Positions 34,256-43,419 of a stretch of 64,000 bases of DNA are shown here, one piece after another. The notes under the pieces are model-generated. The model ran no database searches. It saw nothing but the letters and a program-made list of their open reading frames with translations, and had not been told where the DNA came from. The position numbers and the translations under genes were made by a program. Origin of the DNA: an uncultured Mucilaginibacter sp. GTDB taxonomy: Bacteria; Bacteroidota; Bacteroidia; Sphingobacteriales; Sphingobacteriaceae. The stretch covers positions 1 through 64,000 of the forward strand of contig CAIPFE010000025.1 in the NCBI GenBank assembly GCA_903864275.1, written 5' to 3'. Each line of letters starts with the position of its first letter. Position 1 is the stretch's first letter.

Positions 34256-35442
34256 ATGTTTAAAAATTTAGCTTTAATATGCTTTTTATTGCTCGCTAAT
34301 AGCTTTAAAAGCAGTGCAATTATTTCCACTTATAAGGATCCGAAAGTTGATACCTCAAAAGTCGCATCGATAAAAATAAGTCCCGAAAAACCGCTTATTG
34401 AAAAGGATATTCACGGATATTATTTAAATTTTGATATCGTTATTAAAAACCAAACCACGCAGGTACTTGAGCTGAATTCAATAGAAATGGCAGTAATGGA
34501 CGGCACCGGTAAACTGATACAGCGAAAATTTGTAGACCATAGCGGCAGTCGCCAGGCATCGACGTTTTAGGCAACACGGTAATAAAGCCGGGCGAATCGA
34601 TCAGTATTTTCAACCCCTTTCATACGTTTACGCCCGATGTAACCGTAGGCAGTTTAAAATATGGGTTTTACTTTAATTATGCTGACAGCCCGCAACAGAT
34701 AGAGAAAAACAAGCACCGGCTGCCTATGGATTTTGACGCATCGGTTGTAAAATCGATCGTACCGCAGGTTTACATCGCAAAAAACGAATATCATCTCCCT
34801 TTAAAAGGTAAAATAATTGTTTGGGAAGGGCACGATTTTTACTCCGACCACCGCAGATCGCCGAATGATATTGCAGACGGAAAAACAGGGGGCACATCAT
34901 CCAAAAATTCAAACCGCTATGCTTACGACCTGATGAGTATCGACGAAAACGGGAGCATGTATAACGGTTCGCCATTTAAAAAAGAAAACTGGTATGTTTT
35001 CGGGAAACCGGTTTATGTCCCTTCGGACGGCAGGATCATAGAAATGCAAAATAATATACCGGATAACGAATTTAACGGCAAAGTTATTCAGTCGCCAAAA
35101 TTGGCCGCAGACGCCGATCCAAAGGGGATGGGTAATTACGTGATCATTGACCACGGCAACGGCGAATACAGCGTAATGCAGCACATGGAGCAGGGAACGA
35201 TAACCGTTGGTGTCGGCCAAATGGTAAGGGGCGGCCAGCAGATCGGCAACGTAGGTTTTTCGGGCGCTGCTATATACCCGCGTCTTCACTATACTGTTAT
35301 CAGCAGCCCTAAAGAATTGGCTGCAGAAGGCATTCCCTCCTACTTCAACGACTATAAATTATACCGCGGCACAGTAGTTTTACCCGTAAAAAGAAGCCGG
35401 ATCGATAGCGGTGATATTGTGGAATCGGATAGTAAGCAGTGA
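34256..35442 (+). pseudogene. M23-family peptidase homologue, broken by a frameshift
   Basis: Codons 1-100 (from MFKNLALICFLLLANSFKSSA, a signal peptide) run in one frame until RQASTF-stop at 34570; the adjoining frame, entering near 34549 (SPGIDVLGNT), continues without break to 35442. A single missing base around 34545-34552 restores one product of about 395 residues. The C-terminal half is M23/LysM-type: GNYVIIDHGNGEYSVMQHM, GQMVRGGQQIGNVGFSG, YPRLHYTV. Expected metal ligands are partly changed: the HxxxD position reads NRYAYD and the HxH motif reads RLH. It is either a true pseudogene or an assembly error; even intact it may lack peptidase activity. Confidence 0.5.
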
Positions 35443-35452
35443 TTAGAGGCTG

Positions 35453-35629
35453 GACGAAAGTCCGAAAGTCAGTAAAGTCCGAAAGAAGCTGCAACTCATA
35501 GCTCGTGAAAATTAACTTCAGTGATACTGAAGAACAGTCCGAAAGTCCGATCGCGTACCTCCGTAGCTCTTTAGCTTCTTTCAGACTTCCGGACTTTCGG
35601 ACTTATCTCATATCTTACATCTCATATTT
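35453..35629. repeat. Word-repeat hairpin (GTCCGAAA) with ATCTCATAT tail
   Basis: The 5' arm GACGAAAGTCCGAAAGTCAG...AAGTCCGAAAGAAGCT faces the 3' arm AGCTTCTTTCAGACTTCC...GGACTTTCGGACTT. Inside is a second stem CTTCAGT-GAT-ACTGAAG (35516-35532). Copies of ATCTCATAT follow and recur at 55970. Confidence 0.5.
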
Positions 35630-35720
35630 AAGCAGGTTCCATATTAATATCTTCTTAATGATGTAATTTTAGATAAATTCATCAAAAAAGCTTTTAGCTT
35701 TGGTCTTTAAGCTTTCAGCT

Positions 35721-36581
35721 ATGACCAACATTCTCTGTTTCGGCGAAATACTATGGGATACCTTTGGCGATGAAAAAGTTGCCGGCGGCGCGCCTATGAA
35801 CGTGGCCCGGCACCTTGTGCAGCAAGGCTGCGATGTGCAGTTTGCCAGCCGCGTTGGCACCGATGCATCCGGCGATGGTTTGGTTGAATTTTTAAAGGCA
35901 AACGGCTTATACAGCGACCTTATACAACTGAACAGCAAACTCCCTACCTGCGAGGTTACCGTCCAACTGGATAAGGATGGGCAGGCCACTTATATTATCC
36001 CGCAGCCTGTATCGTGGGACAATATCCACTCCCAAAAAGCACTCACCCGCGCGGCCGAAAATGCCTCAGCCATTGTTTACGGCAGCCTGGCCTGCCGGGA
36101 CGTGACCACCCGCGATACATTGTTAAATTTATTGAATGAAACCACCGCGCTTAAGATATTTGATGTGAATTTGCGGCCACCGCATTATACATTATCAACT
36201 ATTGAAACCCTTGTTGCAGGCGCCGATGTGATAAAGATGAATGAAGATGAGGCTGCGCTGCTGATCAGCAGTAATACCGAAAATTTGAAAGAAAACATCA
36301 TTGAATTTCAAAAGAAATACCATTCAAAAACCATTTGCGTTACCCGCGGCGAACATGGGGCCATCGTATGGCACGACTATGAATTTTACGAACACCCCGG
36401 TTTTAAAGTAAAAGTGGTAGATACCGTTGGCGCCGGCGACTCCTTTTTGGCCGCCTTTGTTTCCGGCTTGTTAAAAGGCCAGCCCATGCCGCAGATCATT
36501 GAAAAAGCCTGTAAAATAGGGGCGTTTGTGGCTGGGAAGCGCGGGGCTAATCCGGTTTATGAGGAAAGCGTCAAGTTTTGA
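35721..36581 (+). CDS. PfkB-family carbohydrate kinase (fructokinase-like)
   Basis: A 286-residue cytoplasmic sugar kinase starting at MTNILCFGEILWDTFGDEK (an upstream ATG adds only seven residues). It has the N-terminal PfkB signature GGAPMNVARHLVQQG (22-36) and the C-terminal DTVGAGDSFLAAFVSGLL, in which the Asp of GAGDS is the catalytic base and GAG forms the anion hole. FGEILWDTF and TCEVTVQLDKDGQATYII match fructokinases best. It would phosphorylate fructose or another ketose with ATP. The gene begins after a repeat block and has no operon partner. Confidence 0.5.
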   Translation: MTNILCFGEILWDTFGDEKVAGGAPMNVARHLVQQGCDVQFASRVGTDASGDGLVEFLKANGLYSDLIQLNSKLPTCEVTVQLDKDGQATYIIPQPVSWDNIHSQKALTRAAENASAIVYGSLACRDVTTRDTLLNLLNETTALKIFDVNLRPPHYTLSTIETLVAGADVIKMNEDEAALLISSNTENLKENIIEFQKKYHSKTICVTRGEHGAIVWHDYEFYEHPGFKVKVVDTVGAGDSFLAAFVSGLLKGQPMPQIIEKACKIGAFVAGKRGANPVYEESVKF

Positions 36582-36603
36582 TTAGATAAAAATGCTCACC
36601 TAA

Positions 36604-37365
36604 ATGTTAAATCGAGTCTTAATCATTTTAATAATCTTCATTAGCTATTCCTGTCATTCGGAAATAGATAAAAGTTTAATAGATAACTGGAAAAGTTACT
36701 CTATCCCTACTAATAAGGATACACTTAGCAATTATAACAATTCGCCGCTCGAATGGACTTTGCTTCTTAAGAATAATAAAGTTCACGTAGTTAAGAGTCG
36801 ACCTTATCATGATACATCAATAGTACCCTTTAAGATTAATTCTGATGAAAAAGAGAAACTTTCTGCGTTGCCGGTTACTGATGGCTACCTTGTTGGATTT
36901 TTTAGAGGAGAATGGGGCGGTCACTTAGACTGGTTTTCAAAAGATGGGAAAGATCATTATCCAATATCTGATGATGAAATAGTTCAATTTATTAAGACCG
37001 ATGGAGGAAATTATGCAATTCAAGGATTAAACCATATGGGTGAGTCACGAGGCAGCGTTGTAGCTATTGAAAAGAAAGCGACGAAATGGGTTAGTAAAGA
37101 ATATTTAAAATTACCTTTAGCTCCTTATGCGATAGCGTCGGACAGTAAAAAAAATTTCTTTATTATAACTTCTAACAGTCTATTAAAAATAGACAGCAAT
37201 AAAAAAATAACAACGTTGATAAAAAAAGGTGTCTGGAACAGCGGCTTTTATTCAAATTCGATTTCAATAGTAGTTAGAGATAACATTGTTTATGCAGGTA
37301 TGCGGGCCGGTGTTTATAAATATAGTTTACTGACAAGGCGCGAGGAATGGTTGCTGCCATATTAG
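36604..37365 (+). CDS. Hypothetical lipoprotein, AT-rich
   Basis: A 253-residue protein with a lipoprotein leader MLNRVLIILIIFISYSC (C17). The mature part is beta-rich and seems to contain beta-propeller-like repeats (GYLVGFFRGEWGGHLDWFSKDG, FFIITSNSLLKIDSNKKITTL, NIVYAGMRAGVYKYSLLTRRE), but no family can be named. Composition is distinctly AT-richer than its neighbours. The gene starts 23 bases after the kinase stop, on the same strand, yet differs enough in composition to look inserted. Its style resembles the hypothetical gene at the right window edge. Confidence 0.5.
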   Translation: MLNRVLIILIIFISYSCHSEIDKSLIDNWKSYSIPTNKDTLSNYNNSPLEWTLLLKNNKVHVVKSRPYHDTSIVPFKINSDEKEKLSALPVTDGYLVGFFRGEWGGHLDWFSKDGKDHYPISDDEIVQFIKTDGGNYAIQGLNHMGESRGSVVAIEKKATKWVSKEYLKLPLAPYAIASDSKKNFFIITSNSLLKIDSNKKITTLIKKGVWNSGFYSNSISIVVRDNIVYAGMRAGVYKYSLLTRREEWLLPY

Positions 37366-37426
37366 ATTTTATTTTAATCTAAAGACGGTAGATAAAAGCG
37401 CAAAATTCCAATTATAAAACAAAAGT

Positions 37427-37453
37427 TCCCCCTTCAGGGGGTTAGGGGGTTTG
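37427..37453. terminator. Possible terminator hairpin before VWA gene
   Basis: CCCCCT-TC-AGGGGG stem (37428-37441) followed by TTAGGGGGTTTGTC. The T-run is interrupted, so confidence is modest; it may also be a REP-like element. Confidence 0.5.
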
Positions 37454-37542
37454 TCATTTTTTCATAACAATTCAACCTAAAATCAGCTTTCGCAAACTTT
37501 TGAAAAAAATTATCCGTTTCTTTATATCAGAAAGGGTATCGT

Positions 37543-38640
37543 ATGCGTGGTTTCGAATTTTCGAAGTTTAAACCCAGTCAAATTCCAAAAGGCGGGTTTG
37601 AGGATCTGTTAAAATTATTCCTGGAATTGCTTAATTATACATCGGGCGATGCAGGCGAAGCTTTGGCCTGGATGAACGAGCTCGACAAGCAATATAATAT
37701 TACCAATAACGAGTACGGGATGGGTAATTTTATCGACGAGCTGAAAGAAAAAGGCTTTTTGACCGAAGACAATGAAAAAGGCGAGTTCAGGATCACGGCT
37801 AAAACGGAACAAAGTATCCGGCAGTCGGCGCTGGAGGAGATATTTGGCAAGCTGAAAAAATCAGGGAAGGGTAACCATCGTTCGCCGCAATCAGGCCAGG
37901 GCGATGAAAAAAATGCGGAACGGCGCGAATTTGAGTTTGGCGACAGCGCCGACCAGATCAACATGACGCAATCAATCCACAACGCCCAGGTTAACCACGG
38001 CATCGGCGATTTTATGATGACCGAGCGCGACCTGGAAGTGGAGGAAATGGATTATAAGACGCTGACCTCTACCGTGCTGATGATCGATATTTCGCACTCG
38101 ATGATCCTTTACGGCGAGGACAGGATAACACCCGCCAAAAAAGTAGCCATGGCGCTGGCTGAACTTATCCGTACCAAGTATCCAAAGGATACCTTAGACA
38201 TTGTGGTTTTTGGCAATGATGCCTGGCCGATTACTTTGCGGGACCTGCCTTATCTGCAGGTTGGCCCCTATCATACCAATACCTACGCCGGTTTGGAACT
38301 GGCAACAGACCTTTTGCGCAGGCGCAAAACCCACAACAAGCAGATATTCATGATCACCGATGGCAAGCCTACCTGCTTAAAAGAGGGGACAAAATATTAT
38401 AAAAACAGCATCGGGCTTGATCGTAAAGTGGTTAATAAAACGCTGAATATGGCCGCCCAGTGCAAGCGGCTTAAAATACCGATCACAACTTTTATGATCG
38501 CCAAAGATCCCTACCTGCAGCAATTTGTTCGTAAATTTACCGAAACAAACGGCGGCAAAGCATTTTACAGCTCACTGAATGGTTTGGGCGAATATATTTT
38601 TGAGGATTATATCCGCAACAGGAGGAAAACTGTAAGATGA
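37543..38640 (+). CDS. VWA-domain protein partner of MoxR-like ATPase
   Basis: A 365-residue cytoplasmic protein. Residues 1-100 are helical (LLKLFLELLNYTSGDAGEAL), 105-150 are polar and low-complexity, and 172-360 form a von Willebrand A domain with the metal-ion-dependent adhesion site D182-I-S-H-S186 (DxSxS), T in HTNTYAGLELA and D in ITDGKPT. VWA proteins of this type pair with a MoxR/Mg-chelatase-like AAA+ ATPase to remodel partner proteins; the ATPase is encoded at 39251, separated by a VOC gene and two repeats. No signal peptide is present. The target complex is unknown. Confidence 0.5.
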   Translation: MRGFEFSKFKPSQIPKGGFEDLLKLFLELLNYTSGDAGEALAWMNELDKQYNITNNEYGMGNFIDELKEKGFLTEDNEKGEFRITAKTEQSIRQSALEEIFGKLKKSGKGNHRSPQSGQGDEKNAERREFEFGDSADQINMTQSIHNAQVNHGIGDFMMTERDLEVEEMDYKTLTSTVLMIDISHSMILYGEDRITPAKKVAMALAELIRTKYPKDTLDIVVFGNDAWPITLRDLPYLQVGPYHTNTYAGLELATDLLRRRKTHNKQIFMITDGKPTCLKEGTKYYKNSIGLDRKVVNKTLNMAAQCKRLKIPITTFMIAKDPYLQQFVRKFTETNGGKAFYSSLNGLGEYIFEDYIRNRRKTVR

Positions 38641-38657
38641 TGTGCGGATGTGCGGTC

Positions 38658-38743
38658 GCCTCACCCTGCCCTCTCCAAAGGAGAGGGTTTTGAAAAATAT
38701 GAACGTTAAAAGTCCTCTCCTTTGGAGAGGATTTAGGTGAGGC
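38658..38743. repeat. Nested-palindrome element, copy 3
   Basis: The same element as at 391 and 18318 but in the opposite orientation: its right end ATTTAGGTGAGGC matches the left end of copy 1 (GCCTCACCTAAAT). It lies between the VWA and VOC genes. Confidence 0.5.
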
Positions 38744-38785
38744 CAAAACGCCAGGTGAAAATCTTAAGTAAATGACTAATAACCA

Positions 38786-39157
38786 ATGACTATAGAACGC
38801 GTTAACCACCTGGTGTTAAAAGTAAAGGACGTTGACGAAACCTGCGATTTCTACCGGGGTATATTGGGCATGGAGGTTGAGCTAATTTCGGCGAGAAAGA
38901 GGGTTTTAAAGTTTGGCAGCCAAAAAATGACCATTCATCAAAAAGGCAGGGGATTTGATTTAGAAGCCCCGGCGCCCGGTCCGATTGATATATGCTTTGT
39001 GGTAACCGAAACTGCAGAGCAGATAAAAGCTGAGCTTGAAAATAAAAACATACAAATAGAGGGAATGATCCAGCGCCCCAGTGCAACCGGCAAAGTGACG
39101 TCGGTTTATTTCCGTGATCCTGATCAAAACCTGATCGAGGTGAGTAATAACACATAA
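38786..39157 (+). CDS. VOC-family (glyoxalase-like) protein
   Basis: A 123-residue vicinal-oxygen-chelate protein with the two beta-alpha-beta-beta-beta modules: MTIERVNHLVLKVKDVDETCDFYRGILGMEVELIS and GPIDICFVVTETAEQIKAELENKNI, ending in VYFRDPDQNLIEVSNN. Metal ligands would be H8 (RVNHLVL), an internal H (MTIHQKG) and E118 (NLIEV). It may be a lyase, dioxygenase or resistance protein; the reaction is not determinable. It sits inside the VWA/MoxR region, on the same strand, with repeats on both sides. Confidence 0.5.
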   Translation: MTIERVNHLVLKVKDVDETCDFYRGILGMEVELISARKRVLKFGSQKMTIHQKGRGFDLEAPAPGPIDICFVVTETAEQIKAELENKNIQIEGMIQRPSATGKVTSVYFRDPDQNLIEVSNNT

Positions 39158-39162
39158 AAAAG

Positions 39163-39244
39163 AATTTGAAGATGTGTTAATTTGAAAATTTGAAGATGTC
39201 CTGCTCTTCAGTTTCAAATTTTCAAATTTTCAAATCATCAAATT
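39163..39244. repeat. Word-repeat hairpin (TTTGAAGATG / TTTGAAAA)
   Basis: The 5' arm AATTTGAAGATGTG...ATTTGAAAATTTGAAGATG pairs with the 3' arm CAAATTTTCAAATTTTCAAA-TCATCAAATT. It ends 7 bases before the MoxR-like ATG, so it covers the translation start region. Confidence 0.5.
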
Positions 39245-39250
39245 AAAAAA

Positions 39251-40747
39251 ATGACTAAAACAGATATAAAAACTCTTGGACAATTAAAAAAGACGGATTA
39301 TAAAAGCCGGTCGGTTAAGGATGAATTGAGGGCTAACCTGATAACGCAGCTGCAAAAAGGCGAAGGCGGTTTTGAAGGGATCATCGGTTTTGAAGATACG
39401 GTTATCCCCGATCTGCAAACTGCTATCCTTTCACGTCACAATATTTTGCTGCTGGGTTTACGCGGGCAGGCTAAAACACGCATAGCCCGCATACTGGTAA
39501 ATTTACTGGATGAATATATTCCTTATATTGAAGGCTCCGAATTATACGATGATCCTTTAAACCCAATATCCTGGTTCGGGCATCATGAAATAAGTACCAA
39601 AGGCGATGAAACCCCGATTGCCTGGGTTCACCGCTCTGAGCGCTATACCGAAAAGCTGGCTACCCCTGATGTTACTGTTGCCGATCTGATCGGTGATGTT
39701 GACCCTATTAAGGCAGCCACCATGAAACTCACTTACTCGGACGAGCGGGTGATCCATTTTGGGTTGATCCCACGCGCACACCGGGGGATATTCGTGATCA
39801 ACGAGCTGCCCGATCTGCAGGCCCGTATACAGGTATCCTTGTTTAATATCCTGCAGGAAAGGGATATACAGATTCGCGGTTTTAAGCTGCGCCTGCCGCT
39901 TGATATCCAGTTTGTGTTTACCGCCAACCCTGAAGATTATACCAACCGTGGCTCGATTGTTACGCCGTTAAAGGACAGGATAGAAAGCCAGATACTAACG
40001 CATTACCCGCGTTCGGTAGAGATCTCCCGTAAAATAACACAGCAGGAAGCCTCGCTAACACCCGAACAACGTGCGAATATTGAAACCGATGCTCTGGTAA
40101 AAGATCTGATCGAACAAATTGCTTTTGAGGCGCGCAATTCGGAATATATCGATAAAAAATCGGGGGTATCGGCCCGTTTAACCATATCGGCTTTTGAAAA
40201 CCTGGTAAGTAATGCCGAACGGCGCATGCTTTTAAACAATGAGAAAACCACGTTTGTGCGTATTTCCGATTTCCTGGGCGTTATCCCCGCTATTACCGGC
40301 AAAATTGAGCTTGTTTATGAAGGTGAGCTGGAAGGCCCCGGCAAAGTGGCAAATATCCTGATCGGCAAGGCCATCAAAACCCTGTTGCTACAGTTTTTCC
40401 CGGATCCTGAAAAGACAAAAAAGGCGAAGGCGCCGAACCCTTATGCCGAAATTATAAACTGGTTTGGTGATGGCCATAACCTGTCGGTTATTGATGAATT
40501 ACCGCTTTTTGAGTATAAAAAGGCTTTGAATTCAGTTACCGGGTTAAAAGCGTTGGTTAAAAAGTTTCATCCCCGCTTAACGGAAAACCAGGAACTATTA
40601 TTGATGGAGTTTGTTTTGCACGGCCTGTCAGAATTTTCACAATTGAACAAGGGTTTCCTTGATAACGGGTTCGCTTTTTCGGATATGTTTAACAGCCTGT
40701 TCAACCTGCAGCCGGACGAAGATGACCTGGATGACGACCGTTATTAA
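39251..40747 (+). CDS. MoxR/magnesium-chelatase-like AAA+ ATPase
   Basis: A 498-residue AAA+ ATPase. Walker A is GLRGQAKT (69-76); Walker B is FVINELPDL, in which the usual Asp is Asn (NE), as in some Mg-chelatase-like subgroups. The ChlI-type insert follows (TLPRGVDVD not present; instead SERYTEKLATPDVTVADLIGDVDP), then sensor 1 IQFVFTANPEDY with arginine-finger candidate PLKDRIESQI. It works with the VWA protein at 37543 as a protein-remodelling pair. The start codon lies immediately after a hairpin that may regulate translation. The target is unknown. Confidence 0.5.
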   Translation: MTKTDIKTLGQLKKTDYKSRSVKDELRANLITQLQKGEGGFEGIIGFEDTVIPDLQTAILSRHNILLLGLRGQAKTRIARILVNLLDEYIPYIEGSELYDDPLNPISWFGHHEISTKGDETPIAWVHRSERYTEKLATPDVTVADLIGDVDPIKAATMKLTYSDERVIHFGLIPRAHRGIFVINELPDLQARIQVSLFNILQERDIQIRGFKLRLPLDIQFVFTANPEDYTNRGSIVTPLKDRIESQILTHYPRSVEISRKITQQEASLTPEQRANIETDALVKDLIEQIAFEARNSEYIDKKSGVSARLTISAFENLVSNAERRMLLNNEKTTFVRISDFLGVIPAITGKIELVYEGELEGPGKVANILIGKAIKTLLLQFFPDPEKTKKAKAPNPYAEIINWFGDGHNLSVIDELPLFEYKKALNSVTGLKALVKKFHPRLTENQELLLMEFVLHGLSEFSQLNKGFLDNGFAFSDMFNSLFNLQPDEDDLDDDRY

Positions 40748-40768
40748 CTGCTTAAATTTGAAAACGTA

Positions 40769-42040
40769 ATGAAGGGGCAAGCCCTTAACATGATACTATT
40801 TGTAACCGCACTTTTATTAATTGACCTTTACGTTTTAAACGGTTTGCGCGGGCTATCTAAAAAATGGCCGTTCCTTCGATATAAATGGTTTACTGTTAGC
40901 TACCTGTTATTTTCTGTTTTGCTGATGGCAGGATTGGCTACAATGACTTATGTAAAAGTCGGGCTTCATGTCCGGCTCACCTATATCGTATTTTTTTTTC
41001 TGTACCTGATATTTAAGGTTTCGTTTGCGCTGTTTATCCTGGTGGATGATGTACGCAGGATGGTCATATATATGCTGAAACGGTTCAAAAAGGTGTCCGC
41101 GGTCCAGCAGGCTGAGCCTTCTGCCCCCGCTGCTATTCCCCGTTCCGAATTTTTGCTGAAGGCCGGGTTACTTGCGGGCGTCATCCCTCTCGCTACGCTA
41201 AAGCTAACAATGAAAAGCGATCTTTACGATTACCATGTAAAACGCCACAAGCTGTACTTGCCAAACTTGCCGAAAGCATTTGATGGTATTAAACTCGGGC
41301 AAATTTCGGACATTCATTCAGGCGGTTTTAATAATAAGAAAGCGGTGCTGGGCGGGGTTGAAATGCTGATGCATGAAAAAGCCGACCTGATATTTTTTAC
41401 CGGCGACCTGGTAAATGAAGTGAGCGCGGAAATGTATAATTACCTGGATGTTTTCAGTAAGGTAAAGGCCCCGCTTGGCGTATACTCTTGCCTTGGCAAT
41501 CATGATTATAGTGATTATTCAAACTGGTCGACACCGGGAGATAAGATAAAAGATCATAATACATTAATCGACTATCATAAGATGATGGGCTGGGACCTGC
41601 TCCGGAACGAAAACCGGCGGCTAAAGGTTAACGGTGAGGAAATAGGCATACTTGGCGTTGAAAACTGGGGCGAACTAAGCCGTTTCCCCAAATATGGCCG
41701 GATGGACCTTACCGTAAAAAGTACAGACGACCTGCCCGTTAAATTGCTTTTATCGCACGATCCATCACACTGGCGCGCACAAATATTGCCTCAATACCCG
41801 CAAATTGACGTGATGTTTTCGGGCCATACCCATGGCATGCAGTTGGGTGTGCAAACAAAGAATTTTCAATGGAGCCCCATAGAATATGTTTATAACGAAT
41901 GGGCTGGTTTTTATAATGAAGGCCCGCAGCAATTATATGTAAATGTTGGTTTTGGATTCTTATTTCCCGGAAGGGTTGGAATATTGCCGGAGATTACGAT
42001 ATTTGAATTAAAAGCCGCGACTGCCCCTCCCCTGGTTTAA
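40769..42040 (+). CDS. Membrane-anchored metallophosphoesterase
   Basis: A 423-residue protein with four hydrophobic helices (about 7-26, 40-60, 68-90, 130-150) followed by a calcineurin-like phosphoesterase domain: ISDIHSGG, FFTGDLVNE, CLGNHDYSDY, LLSHDPSHW and FSGHTHGMQ provide the full set of metal ligands (DxH, GD, GNHD, H, GHxH). The catalytic domain probably faces the periplasm. Relatives of this YaeI/YkuE-type cleave lipid-linked phosphate esters, for example UDP-diacylglucosamine; the substrate here is not assigned. It begins 21 bases after the ATPase stop, so it may be co-transcribed with it. Confidence 0.5.
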   Translation: MKGQALNMILFVTALLLIDLYVLNGLRGLSKKWPFLRYKWFTVSYLLFSVLLMAGLATMTYVKVGLHVRLTYIVFFFLYLIFKVSFALFILVDDVRRMVIYMLKRFKKVSAVQQAEPSAPAAIPRSEFLLKAGLLAGVIPLATLKLTMKSDLYDYHVKRHKLYLPNLPKAFDGIKLGQISDIHSGGFNNKKAVLGGVEMLMHEKADLIFFTGDLVNEVSAEMYNYLDVFSKVKAPLGVYSCLGNHDYSDYSNWSTPGDKIKDHNTLIDYHKMMGWDLLRNENRRLKVNGEEIGILGVENWGELSRFPKYGRMDLTVKSTDDLPVKLLLSHDPSHWRAQILPQYPQIDVMFSGHTHGMQLGVQTKNFQWSPIEYVYNEWAGFYNEGPQQLYVNVGFGFLFPGRVGILPEITIFELKAATAPPLV

Positions 42041-42049
42041 ATACAAAAG

Positions 42050-42967
42050 ATGGGCCAGGCTGGAACGTCATTATTAAAGATGAAAAGAATATTTCAGCCG
42101 GTTTTTGATTTCTTGCTTTTCAGTAATGTCTTTATGGCACTTTGCGCCGTGGCACAGGGCCTTGTTACTTTTTATTTAATAGGGGCTAAACCCGTTTTTG
42201 CCGTAAACTGGCTGCTTTTTACCTCAACGCTGGGTATTTATAATTTCAGCATATTACTTACAAAACCAAAAGAGCCCGAAAAATCAGAGTACAAACGTGT
42301 ACAATGGTTTTTTTCACACTACCGGCTGATGGTAACCTTTACCATTGTATCACTGCTTTCGTTGATTCCATTGTTCTTTTTAATATCAATAGAATCAAGG
42401 ATACTGATGGTTTTTTTGAGCATCATATCCTTTTGTTATAGCATACCCATATTCAGTTTGGGAGGGCAAAAATTCGGGTTGCGCAACATCCCCGGCTTAA
42501 AACAATTCCTGATAACCCTGGTTTGGACGATGAGCACCGTTTTATTGCCTATAATGGAAGCACAGCATTTCCATATCACGACGGTGTCCATGCGTGATTT
42601 AACCATCCTGATCGCCAAACGATTTTTGTTCATTGCCGCGCTTACCGTACCATTTGACATTCGCGACCTTTTTGAAGACCGGCAATCGGGTTTAAAAACA
42701 GTACCGGTGATATGGGGCGAGAAAAATGCCTATTTGTTTTGCCAGGTATTGCTTGCCGGGTACGTCGTTCTATTGTTCCTTTTCAGGAACGGGGGATTTA
42801 GCCCCGATTTTTTCGCATTAACCATCACCGCCGTTTTAGCCGGCTGGCTTATTTTTAAATCCAAATGGGAAAAGAATGAATATTACTATTTTTTCTTCAT
42901 CGACGGGGTGCTGATATTGCAGTATTTAATACTGTTACTTTTTAATTATTTAAGTTCTGTCCTTTAA
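42050..42967 (+). CDS. UbiA-like polyprenyltransferase-fold membrane protein
   Basis: A 305-residue membrane protein with about nine helices. The second aspartate motif is clear: PFDIRDLFEDRQSGLKTVPV (DxxD). The first (NDxxD) is not recognisable; TSTLGIYNFSILLTKPKEPE occupies its position, so it is a divergent UbiA homologue and may not use the usual prenyl diphosphate. Start at MGQAGTSLLKMKRIF (42050) or at MKRIFQPVF (42080). It follows the phosphoesterase by 9 bases, suggesting co-transcription and a lipid-related pathway. Confidence 0.5.
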   Translation: MGQAGTSLLKMKRIFQPVFDFLLFSNVFMALCAVAQGLVTFYLIGAKPVFAVNWLLFTSTLGIYNFSILLTKPKEPEKSEYKRVQWFFSHYRLMVTFTIVSLLSLIPLFFLISIESRILMVFLSIISFCYSIPIFSLGGQKFGLRNIPGLKQFLITLVWTMSTVLLPIMEAQHFHITTVSMRDLTILIAKRFLFIAALTVPFDIRDLFEDRQSGLKTVPVIWGEKNAYLFCQVLLAGYVVLLFLFRNGGFSPDFFALTITAVLAGWLIFKSKWEKNEYYYFFFIDGVLILQYLILLLFNYLSSVL

Positions 42968-43020
42968 AGTAAAGGGGGTTAGATTTGACAACTTTTGAAA
43001 AGTTGCAGCTAATTCCTGTT

Positions 43021-43407
43021 TTATGTCGCGTAAACAGAAGCTTTTTGCATCTGGCCTGCTAAATTATGAAGCGTTTCTTCAATCTTTTTTGCCTGGTTTA
43101 AAGAAGGATGTTTAACACCCGATGCATATTGCCGTAACAAGCCAGGGTGGATACCTGCATACTTTGCAACCTTACTGATATTGAGAAAGTCAAATCGATC
43201 AAAAAGCGAATAAACGTCATAGCTAACATCAAATACTATACTTTCAAGGTCGACATCTTCGAAGTCCTTCAGTAAGATTTTTAATTTAGCTTCCAGTTCA
43301 TCAAGTGCATCTGCTTGTTCGATGATCAAATTATCATTGTAATTTACCCTTCCCCAAAGTCCTTCTTCACCTTTTTCGATGATAAGTTCTATATGCTGTA
43401 CGTTCAT
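43021..43407 (-). CDS. hicB: HicB-family antitoxin with HTH domain
   Basis: A 128-residue antitoxin. Residues 1-60 form the partial RNase-H-like HicB fold (IELIIEKGEEGLWGRV...QADALDELEAKLKILL); residues 70-128 contain a helix-turn-helix (ISKVAKYAGIHPGLLRQYASGVKHPS). It should bind and neutralise HicA and repress the operon. It starts 12 bases after the hicA stop on the same strand, so the toxin is first in the transcript, as is usual for hicAB. Confidence 0.5.
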   Translation of the reverse strand: MNVQHIELIIEKGEEGLWGRVNYNDNLIIEQADALDELEAKLKILLKDFEDVDLESIVFDVSYDVYSLFDRFDFLNISKVAKYAGIHPGLLRQYASGVKHPSLNQAKKIEETLHNLAGQMQKASVYAT

Positions 43408-43419
43408 AAAAATAATCGT

